NCBI GenBank assembly: GCA_016210805.1
Contig: JACQTL010000253.1
Location: forward strand, 1 to 5,094
From: Actinomycetota bacterium
Lineage (GTDB): Bacteria; Actinomycetota; UBA4738; G016210805
Length of the DNA: 5,094 bases
Reading direction: 5' to 3'
Under the pieces are notes generated by a model. It was given only the letters and a program-made list of their open reading frames with translations, was not told the DNA's origin and made no database searches. Made by a program: the position numbers and the translations under genes. Below, one piece after another: positions 1 through 5,094 of the stretch; the first letter of the stretch is position 1; each line of letters begins with the position of its first letter.

Positions 1-1142
1 CCGACACGACCCCGCCGGTGATCACGGGGACGAAGGCCCCGGCGGCCAACGCGAACGGATGGAACAGCGAGGACGTCGTGGTCAGCTTCACCTGCGCCGA
101 CGAGGCCGGAGGTTCGGGGATCGCCACGAACACGGTAGCCGGGGCGACGCTGACCGGCGAGGGCGCCGGGCAGTCGGTTACGAGCACGGGGACCTGCCGG
201 GACCTCGCGGGCAACGTCGCCGCTCCGGTCACGGTCGCGGGGATCAACATCGACAAGACCGCGCCGACCGTCAGCGCCGCGGCGACCGACCCGCCGAACG
301 GCAGCAACGGCTGGTACACGAGCGACGTCACCGTGCGCTTCACTTGCTCGGACAGCGGCGGCTCGGGCCTGTCCGGTCCCTGTCCGGCCGACGAGGTGCT
401 GAGCACCGAGGGCCCGGCGGTCTCCTCGACCGCCCACACGGTCAGCGACCTGGCCGGGAACACCAGCCCCCCGAGCAACGTGGTCACCGTCAAGATCGAC
501 AAGACGGCGCCGACGCTTGCCTGCCCCACCGAGGCCACGCTCGCCTACAACACCGGCACCCAGACCGTGGGGGTGAGCGCCGACGACGGCGCCGGGTCAG
601 GCATCGACGCTGGAGCGAGCACGCTCAGCGCCGCCATCGACACCACCGTCGCCGGGACGCACACGGTCGGCTTCATCGCCGTGGACTCCGCCGGGAACAG
701 CGCCAGCCAGGACTGCTCCTTCGAGGTGAGCCTGGAGGCGGCCAACCAGGCCATCGCGGACTCCCTCGCCCCGTTCGTCTCCGATCCGAAGGTGGCAGGG
801 GCGCTCGAGGACCTCACCGCGATCCTTCACGGCGACTACTTCCTGGACGGCACCCACCTCGACCCGGCCACGGGGATGACCGTGTTCAACACCCTCCAGC
901 AGGCCGTCACCGACCTCGGCAAGGTGAAGGACCCGCCGCAAGAGGTGACCGATGCGATCGCCGACCTCGTGGAGCTCTGCCAGGTGCTGGCGCAGATCGC
1001 GATCGACGAGGCACCGGCAGGATCGGACCTGGACAAGGCGCTGGCGGAGATGGACAAGGCGAGCAGCCAGCTCGCCAAGGGCCACTTCGCCCAGGCGATC
1101 GACTTCTACGGCAAGGCCTGGCAGGTCGCGGTCGACGCCTGA
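1..1142 (+). CDS. Ig-like domain repeat protein, 3' part (5' end outside window)
   Basis: The frame is open from base 3 (379 codons) to TGA at 1140-1142, and the true start lies upstream of the window. The GTG at 18 sits inside an Ig-like domain and is not a credible start. Residues 1-82 and 83-164 are two related Ig-like repeats. They share a GW(N/Y)..DV.V.FTC.D strand pattern and are followed by IDKTAPT linkers at residues 83 and 165. A third, more divergent Ig/HYR-like domain covers about 165-244. Each domain has two cysteines (C31/C65, C115/C127, C174/C238), consistent with disulfides in an exported protein. Residues 245-379 are predicted mostly helical and end with a TPR-like GHFAQAIDFYGKAW stretch. 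There is no LPXTG motif or C-terminal membrane segment. Such modules are known in secreted or surface proteins of high-GC bacteria; a structural or adhesive role is inferred and the ligand is unknown. Confidence 0.85.
   Translation, partial: DTTPPVITGTKAPAANANGWNSEDVVVSFTCADEAGGSGIATNTVAGATLTGEGAGQSVTSTGTCRDLAGNVAAPVTVAGINIDKTAPTVSAAATDPPNGSNGWYTSDVTVRFTCSDSGGSGLSGPCPADEVLSTEGPAVSSTAHTVSDLAGNTSPPSNVVTVKIDKTAPTLACPTEATLAYNTGTQTVGVSADDGAGSGIDAGASTLSAAIDTTVAGTHTVGFIAVDSAGNSASQDCSFEVSLEAANQAIADSLAPFVSDPKVAGALEDLTAILHGDYFLDGTHLDPATGMTVFNTLQQAVTDLGKVKDPPQEVTDAIADLVELCQVLAQIAIDEAPAGSDLDKALAEMDKASSQLAKGHFAQAIDFYGKAWQVAVDA
3..734 (+). repeat. Three tandem Ig-like domain modules in the first gene
   Basis: Modules lie at about 3-248, 249-494 and 495-734, so each is 80-82 codons long. 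The first two are clearly paralogous: tryptophans at residues 20 and 104, FTC at 29-31 and 113-115, and an AGN turn near each module's end. The third keeps the AGN turn and the IDKTAPT entry, but lacks the GW motif and has its cysteines near its two ends. Only the protein pattern is shared; I see no long exact DNA repeat between modules. The array probably continues upstream, because the window opens on DTTPP, the same kind of linker seen between modules. Confidence 0.75.
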
Positions 1143-1167
1143 CTTCTCACCATGCAGGCGTACGAGA

Positions 1168-1204
1168 CCACGGCAGCGGGCCCGCGCCCCGGCTCACGCC
1201 GTGG
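1168..1204 (+). terminator. Possible stem-loop terminator after the first gene
   Basis: CCACGGC at 1168-1174 pairs perfectly with GCCGTGG at 1198-1204. The 23-base loop itself contains the palindrome GCGGGCCCGC (1176-1185). The structure begins 26 bases after the stop codon. No T-tract follows, so it is not a classical intrinsic terminator. T-poor hairpins are proposed as terminators in high-GC bacteria, but GC-rich DNA also forms such hairpins by chance. Confidence 0.25.
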
Positions 1205-1214
1205 AAGGAGGGGG

Positions 1215-1404
1215 AGGATCGATGACGGCCCGTACGAGGAGTGCAGCTCATCGGAGACCCTGGCCAAACTCTCCTTTGGGGAGGCACGAGTTCCGGGTCC
1301 GGGCAACCGACGAGGCGGGGAACGTCGAGCACACCCCGGCCAAGTGGAACTTCGAGGTCATCGCCTCCTCGGCGCCCGCCGCCCCTATCGGCCGTCTCCG
1401 GTAG
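1215..1404 (+). pseudogene. Frameshifted Ig-like domain fragment
   Basis: In frame 3, 1215-1283 encodes RIDDGPYEECSSSETLAKL followed by SFGE. After skipping one G at 1284, frame 1 continues from 1285 with HEFRVRATDEAGNVEHTPAK and then WNFEVI, ending at TAG 1402-1404. Joined, this matches the Ig-like domain of the downstream gene at residues 762-809 (RLDGGSFAACTSPKSY..LSESSHTFEVRATDSVGNV..TPA..TWTV). The fragment lacks the N-terminal half of the domain, including the first cysteine. It therefore looks like a truncated, frameshifted remnant, unless the extra G is a sequencing or assembly error. Alternatively, ATG 1222 could start a 60-residue frame-1 ORF ending at 1404, preceded by AAGGAGG at 1205-1211 and GGGAGG at 1212-1217. 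Its first 21 residues are arginine-rich and unlike the family, so a functional small protein is less likely. Confidence 0.6.
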
Positions 1405-1441
1405 GAACGCGTGGCCGACGGAGGCAGAGTGCCCATTTCGC

Positions 1442-1470
1442 TTGTGTCGTCCGCGGTGGGGGGATACAAC
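1442..1470 (+). promoter_or_regulatory. Weak sigma-70-like promoter candidate for the propeller gene
   Basis: TTGTGT (1442-1447) and TACAAC (1465-1470) are separated by 17 bases and match the -35 and -10 consensus at 3/6 and 4/6 positions. This would place transcription start about 30 bases before ATG 1507. It is among the few AT-richer spots in the leader, but the match is weak and could be chance. Confidence 0.2.
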
Positions 1471-1479
1471 CGGCCCCAG

Positions 1480-1493
1480 GCCCGGGCCCGGGC
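1480..1493. repeat. 14-base perfect palindrome in the leader
   Basis: GCCCGGGCCCGGGC is a perfect self-complementary palindrome ending 13 bases before ATG 1507. It could form a hairpin next to the ribosome binding site or be an operator, but it may be only a product of the local GC richness. Confidence 0.35.
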
Positions 1494-1506
1494 GAGGGGG
1501 GGTGAC
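1494..1506 (+). promoter_or_regulatory. G-rich ribosome binding site of the propeller gene
   Basis: GAGGGGGGGTGAC directly precedes ATG 1507. The part GGGGGTGA (1498-1505) differs from the ideal anti-16S match GGAGGTGA at one base, and four bases separate the GGGGG core from the ATG. It supports 1507 over the in-frame GTG codons at 1411, 1426 and 1444, which would only add a non-hydrophobic extension ahead of the signal peptide. Confidence 0.55.
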
Positions 1507-1608
1507 ATGCGTAGCTGTGGGTCGGCGCGTGCCCGCCTGTTCCGGCTCGCCCTCGTGACCGGCCTCGTCGGGGGTGCGCTCGTCTTCCCCGCTTCCCCCG
1601 CGCACGCC
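1507..1608 (+). other. Sec-type signal peptide of the propeller protein
   Basis: Residues 1-34 show an arginine-containing N-region (R2, R8, R10, R13), a hydrophobic core LALVTGLVGGALVF (14-27), and a signal peptidase I site PAHA before A35. No twin-arginine motif is present and C4 is not in a lipobox, so export by Sec without lipidation is the best reading. Confidence 0.85.
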
Positions 1609-4600
1609 GCGGTGACCTTCGCGGCGGCCACGAACTTCACGGTGGGCGATGGCCCGACCGTCGCTGCGACCGCCGACCTCGACCGTGACGGGATCCTCGA
1701 CCTCGTCACCACGAACTTCTTCGCCGACAGCGTCTCCGTCCTCATCGGCGACGGCTCGGGAGGGTTCGGGTCGGCCACGGACATCGGCGTCGGCGACGGC
1801 CCCGGCCCGGTGGCGATCGCCGACGTCGACCGGAACGGCGACCTCGACCTCCTCGTGGCGAACCTCCTCTTCGACACCGTCTCGGTCCTGCCGGGCAACG
1901 GGGATGGGACGTTCGGCACCGTGTCCGCCGTGTCGGTCGGGGACGAACCCCGCTCGGTGGTCGCCGCCGACCTCGACCGTGACGGGATCCTCGACCTCGT
2001 CACCGCCAATGCGAACTCCGACGATCTGTCGGTCCTGCTCGGCGACGGGACCGGAGGCTTCGTGGACGCAGCCAACTCGCCGTTCTCGGTCGGCGACCTC
2101 CCTCAGACGGTGGTCGCAGCCGATCTCGATGGCGACGGGAACGTCGACCTCGCCGCCGTGAACATGAACGCGGGCACCGCCTCCGTGCTGCTCGGTGACG
2201 GCTCGGGAGGGTTCGGGTTGGCCACGGACTTCACCGTCGGCACTTTTCCCAGTGGGCTGGTGGCCGCGGACCTCGACCGTGACGGCGACCTCGACCTCGC
2301 CACCGCCAACCGCGGCTCGGATGACGTCTCGGTCCTGCTCGGGACGGGATCGGGATCGTTCGGGTCCGCCACGAACTTCGCCGCCGGCGACTTCCCGATC
2401 CGTCTCGAGGCCGCGGACTTCGATCGCGATGGCGACCTCGACCTCGCCACGGCGGACTACGTCTCGGGCACGGTGTCGGTCCTGCACGGGTCGGGATCGG
2501 GGTCGTTCGGAGCCGCCACCAGCTTCGGGGTAGGGACCCAACCCACCGGTGTGGTGGCCGCGGACCTCGACCGGGACGGCGATCTCGACCTGGCCAGTGC
2601 CAACGAAGGCTCGGACGACGTCTCGGTGCTGCTGAACACCACCGCGTTCACGCTGGGGACGTTCCGGGGTGCCACCAGCCTCTCGACGGGCGACGCGCCC
2701 TCGTCGGTGGTGGCGGCCGACCTCGACCTCGACGGGGACCTCGACCTTGCCACGGCGAACGTGGGGACCAGCACGGTGATGGTCCACCTAGGGAACGGGG
2801 CCGGGAGCTTCGGGGCCGGCGCGAGCTATGGAACCGGCACCAGCCCGGTGTCGATGGTCGCGGCCGACTTCGACCTCGACGGGGACCTCGACCTCGCCAC
2901 GCTGAACCAAGGGTTCGGTGACGTGTCCATCCTGCTCGGCAACGGAGACGGCACGTTCGCGGACGACTCGATCGTCGACGTCGAAGGGGTCCCGCTCACC
3001 ATCATCACGGCCGACCTCGACCGGGACGGGATCCCCGACCTGGCGGTCGCCAGCGTCGTGACGAACACGGTCACCGTGCTGCTCGGGGACGGTGACGGGA
3101 CCTTCACGGCCGCGACCACGACGGCGAGTGCGCCCGGCGCCTACGGCCTGGTCGCCGCCGACTTCAACCGCGACGGGATCCTGGACGTCGCGGTGACCGC
3201 TGCCCACGCCGGTCAGAACGAGGTCTGGGTCGTCCCCGGGGACGGCGATGGGACCTTCGGCGCGGTCACGGCCTTCGACACGGGGGCGAGGCCCGTGGCG
3301 GCGGCCGTAGGAGACCTCAACCGGGACGGAGACGTCGACCTCGTGACGGCTAACTACGACTCGGCCAACGTCTCCGTGCTGCTCGGGGACGGGGCCGGAT
3401 CTTTCGGCGCGGCGACCAACATCTCGGTGGGGAGCAGCCCCATCCGCGTCATTGCGCAGGACCTGGACCTCGATGGTGACCTCGACGTGGCCACGGCGAA
3501 CGCCGGGTCCGCGAACGTGAGCATCCTGTCGGGCAACGGGGACGGGGGGTTCGCAACGGCGTCGAACCTGACGGTCGGGTCGACCCCCACCGAGATCGCG
3601 GCCGCCGACCTGGACCGGGACGGGCGTCCGGACCTCGCCGTCTCGAACCAGGCGTCGGACACCGTCTCGTTGATATTCCGGGACGGGACGCCGCCGGAGA
3701 CCTCGATCGCCAGCGCCCCGCCGAACCCCACGCCGTCCACGTCGGCGACGTTCACGTTCACGGCGAACGAGACCTCGACGTTCGAGTGCCGATTGGACGG
3801 CGGGTCGTTTGCCGCGTGCACCAGCCCGAAGAGCTACACCGCGCTCTCGGAGAGCTCGCACACCTTCGAGGTTCGGGCCACGGACTCCGTGGGGAACGTC
3901 GACGCCACCCCGGCGAGCCACACCTGGACGGTGAACACCGGCGCGTCGGCCATCAGCTTCGCCGCTGCCGCCAACCAGTCCGTCGGGGTCAACCCTGCCT
4001 CGGTGGCGGTAGCCGACCTCGATCGGGACGGCGTCCTTGACCTGGTCACCTTCAACGTCACGTCCAACAACATCTCGGTCAGGCTGGGGAACGGCGACGG
4101 GACGTACGGGTCGGTCATGAACACCTCGGTCGGGAGCGGTCCGGACTCGGGGACCGTAGCGGACTTCGACCGGGACGGGATGCTCGACGTGGCCGTTCCC
4201 AGCGTGTTCTCCAACTACATCTCGGTCCTCCTGGGCGACGGGGCCGGAGGGTTCGGGGGGGCCACGAACTTCACGGTTGGGACCACGCCCTACGAGGTGG
4301 TCACGGCCGACTTCAACCGGGACGGCAAGCTCGACCTCGCCACGGCGAACGGAACCTCTGACGACGTCTCGGTCATCCTGGGCGACGGAGCGGGATCGTT
4401 CGGGGCGGCCTCGAGCTTCCCGGTCGGGGACCAGCCGCGGTCGCTCGTCGCCGCCGACCTCAACAACGACGGGAAGACCGACCTCGCGACCGCGAACTTT
4501 GCCGACGCCGGCTCGAACGGCGACAAAGTCTCGATCCTCCTCGGGGACGGGACGGGGTCCTTCGGGTCGGCGACGCACATCGCGGTCGGAACCGATCCGA

Positions 4601-5094
4601 TCCGGGTGACCGCGGCTGACCTCGATCGCGACGGCGACGACGACCTCGCCACGGCCAACTACAGCTCCAGCGACGTCTCGGTCCTGCTCAACACCACCGC
4701 GACGAACGTGGGCGAGCTCGGAGGAGCCACAAACTACTCGGTCGGCAGCAACCCGACTTCCGTGGTGGCCGCCGATCTCGACCGGGACGGCGACCAGGAC
4801 TTGGCGACGGCAAACTACGGCTCCAACAGCGTGTCCGTGCTCCTGGGGAACGGGATGGGAGGGTTCGGGTCGGCCACGGCCTTCTCGGTCGGGACCTATC
4901 CCACCGGGGTCGTCGCCGCCGACCTCGACCGTGACGGCGACCTCGACCTCGCCACCGCGAACCAGTTCACGAGCAACGCCTCCGTCCTCCCGGGAACGGG
5001 GACCGGATCCTTCGGCACGGCCACGAACTTCGGGGTCGGGGCCAACCCCGCCTTCATCACTGCTGCCGACCTCGATCAGGACGGGGACCAGGAC
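1507..5094 (+). CDS. Large secreted FG-GAP/VCBS beta-propeller repeat protein with an Ig-like domain (3' end outside window)
   Basis: ATG 1507 opens 1196 codons with no stop before the window ends. Residues 1-34 are a signal peptide, so the protein is exported. The mature part is an array of FG-GAP/VCBS-type repeats (FG-GAP_3 family). Each has the form FG.AT.F.VG..P..VVAADLDRDGDLDLATAN...VSVLLG.G.G. I count 22 DxDxDGxxD motifs, at residues 57 to 1188. All keep Asp at position 1, Gly at 6 and Asp at 9; five have Asn in place of Asp at position 3 or 5. Such loops bind Ca2+ in integrin-like propellers, where a repeat forms one blade. An Ig-like domain with C761 and C771 lies at 728-813, after repeat 14. 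No catalytic domain is visible. A surface or extracellular binding role is inferred; the ligand, the anchoring mode and any C-terminal sorting signal are unknown. The gap to the upstream gene is 364 bases, so a shared transcript is uncertain. Confidence 0.92.
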   Translation, partial: MRSCGSARARLFRLALVTGLVGGALVFPASPAHAAVTFAAATNFTVGDGPTVAATADLDRDGILDLVTTNFFADSVSVLIGDGSGGFGSATDIGVGDGPGPVAIADVDRNGDLDLLVANLLFDTVSVLPGNGDGTFGTVSAVSVGDEPRSVVAADLDRDGILDLVTANANSDDLSVLLGDGTGGFVDAANSPFSVGDLPQTVVAADLDGDGNVDLAAVNMNAGTASVLLGDGSGGFGLATDFTVGTFPSGLVAADLDRDGDLDLATANRGSDDVSVLLGTGSGSFGSATNFAAGDFPIRLEAADFDRDGDLDLATADYVSGTVSVLHGSGSGSFGAATSFGVGTQPTGVVAADLDRDGDLDLASANEGSDDVSVLLNTTAFTLGTFRGATSLSTGDAPSSVVAADLDLDGDLDLATANVGTSTVMVHLGNGAGSFGAGASYGTGTSPVSMVAADFDLDGDLDLATLNQGFGDVSILLGNGDGTFADDSIVDVEGVPLTIITADLDRDGIPDLAVASVVTNTVTVLLGDGDGTFTAATTTASAPGAYGLVAADFNRDGILDVAVTAAHAGQNEVWVVPGDGDGTFGAVTAFDTGARPVAAAVGDLNRDGDVDLVTANYDSANVSVLLGDGAGSFGAATNISVGSSPIRVIAQDLDLDGDLDVATANAGSANVSILSGNGDGGFATASNLTVGSTPTEIAAADLDRDGRPDLAVSNQASDTVSLIFRDGTPPETSIASAPPNPTPSTSATFTFTANETSTFECRLDGGSFAACTSPKSYTALSESSHTFEVRATDSVGNVDATPASHTWTVNTGASAISFAAAANQSVGVNPASVAVADLDRDGVLDLVTFNVTSNNISVRLGNGDGTYGSVMNTSVGSGPDSGTVADFDRDGMLDVAVPSVFSNYISVLLGDGAGGFGGATNFTVGTTPYEVVTADFNRDGKLDLATANGTSDDVSVILGDGAGSFGAASSFPVGDQPRSLVAADLNNDGKTDLATANFADAGSNGDKVSILLGDGTGSFGSATHIAVGTDPIRVTAADLDRDGDDDLATANYSSSDVSVLLNTTATNVGELGGATNYSVGSNPTSVVAADLDRDGDQDLATANYGSNSVSVLLGNGMGGFGSATAFSVGTYPTGVVAADLDRDGDLDLATANQFTSNASVLPGTGTGSFGTATNFGVGANPAFITAADLDQDGDQD
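1612..2646 (+). repeat. Propeller repeats 1-7 (first putative seven-bladed unit)
   Basis: DxDxDG motifs start at residues 57, 106, 155, 206, 255, 304 and 353, so spacing is 49, 49, 51, 49, 49 and 49. Motif 2 is DVDRNG and motif 4 is DLDGDG. The block ends with VSVLLNTTA (LLNTTA at residues 375-380) instead of the usual VLLGDG.GSFG, a sequence often found where such propeller domains end. Seven blades is the standard number for FG-GAP propellers, so this block is inferred to be one complete propeller. Confidence 0.7.
2647..3687 (+). repeat. Propeller repeats 8-14 (second putative seven-bladed unit)
   Basis: DxDxDG motifs start at residues 405, 454, 503, 552, 603, 652 and 701, so spacing is 49, 49, 49, 51, 49 and 49. 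Motifs 11 and 12 are DFNRDG and DLNRDG. The block ends with VSLIFRDG just before the Ig-like domain. It again contains seven motifs, matching a second complete propeller. Confidence 0.7.
3688..3945 (+). other. Ig-like domain between propeller blocks
   Basis: Residues 728-813 start with TPPETSI, then a PPNPTPSTSATFTF strand, FECRLDGGSFAAC (C761, C771), LSESSHTFEVRATDSVGNVD and TPASHTWTV. This is the common bacterial Ig-like module with a short Cys-Cys hairpin. C761 and C771 are the only cysteines in the visible mature protein and could pair. The domain is the intact counterpart of the broken fragment at 1215-1404 and probably acts as a spacer. Confidence 0.8.
3946..5094 (+). repeat. Propeller repeats 15-22 (third block, runs off the window)
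   Basis: DxDxDG motifs start at residues 837, 886, 935, 984, 1038, 1090, 1139 and 1188, so spacing is 49, 49, 49, 54, 52, 49 and 49. The block opens with ISFAAAANQSVG, which resembles the mature N-terminus VTFAAATNFTVG, as expected for a first blade. A second LLNTTA seam occurs at residues 1060-1065 (4684-4701), after only five motifs. The 54-residue unit contains an insertion around ADAGSNGDK. Confidence 0.7.

Noticed and set aside
59..1225. Plus-strand frame 59-1225 overlapping the first gene
   Set aside because: It encodes an arginine/glycine-rich low-complexity product typical of an out-of-phase frame in GC-rich DNA, while frame 3 gives recognisable Ig-like domains.
1140..1285. Stop-codon readthrough joining the first gene to the Ig-like fragment in the same frame
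   Set aside because: Frame 3 does continue after TGA 1140-1142, but the first gene ends in a coherent C-terminal module. The sequence between 1143 and 1214 has no domain character, and the frame breaks again at 1284.
1275..1290. Programmed ribosomal frameshift at TTTGGGGAGG
   Set aside because: The upstream frame-3 segment has only ATG 1152, with no ribosome binding site, and begins in non-homologous sequence. No full-length product would result, so a mutation or sequence error is simpler.
1649..2533. Plus-strand frames 1649-2161 and 2195-2533 within the propeller gene
   Set aside because: They encode serine/threonine/arginine-rich shadows of the repeats (recurring TSTVT, TSTSP patterns). 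Frame 1 has the signal peptide and the repeat motifs.
1147..4578. Long minus-strand open frames (1147-2787 and 2788-4578)
   Set aside because: They lie codon-aligned opposite the propeller gene for most of their length. There, stops arise only opposite TTA, CTA or TCA codons, and I find only one in the gene (CTA at 2788), which is the stop dividing the two frames. Their translations are low-complexity VEVEVG and charged repeats mirroring the plus-strand repeat, with no signal or domain.
1612..5094. Regular 147-base repeats as a CRISPR or noncoding satellite array
   Set aside because: The repeats are continuous with no spacer structure, diverge mainly at silent sites and loop residues, and encode in-frame FG-GAP motifs throughout.

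Overview
The window is very GC-rich (about 70% by eye). Its codons end mostly in G or C, and I saw no TTA codon in either long gene. This suggests a high-GC bacterium, most plausibly an actinobacterium or an actinobacterial metagenome contig. No rRNA, tRNA or universal marker gene is present, so the lineage is not firm. Both real genes are on the + strand, and both look like parts of large, repetitive, exported or cell-surface proteins. Each runs off one edge of the window.

Layout: (1) 1-1142 is the 3' end of a gene for a multi-domain protein. It has three bacterial Ig-like domains, each carrying two cysteines, followed by a C-terminal helical segment of about 135 residues. (2) 1143-1506 is a 364-base gap. 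It holds a GC-rich stem-loop just after the first stop codon, a frameshifted fragment of another Ig-like domain (1215-1404), and the leader of the next gene: a weak promoter-like sequence, a 14-base palindrome and a G-rich ribosome binding site. (3) 1507-5094 is the start of a very large secreted protein, 1196 codons with no stop reached. It has a clear signal peptide, then FG-GAP/VCBS-type beta-propeller repeats with Ca2+-type DxDxDG loops. I count 22 motifs, almost all spaced exactly 49 residues (147 bases) apart. An Ig-like domain at 3688-3945 separates the first 14 repeats from the last 8.

Together the genes suggest a surface or secreted adhesion/binding locus built from modular Ig-like and beta-propeller domains; ligand and function cannot be told from sequence. 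The most interesting points are the repeat architecture (14 = 2x7 blades, with a seam after blade 7), the decayed Ig-like fragment between the genes, and exact 38-39 base repeats within the large gene. I found no sign of a defence system, CRISPR array, mobile element or novel RNA. The long reading frames on the minus strand are codon-bias shadows.
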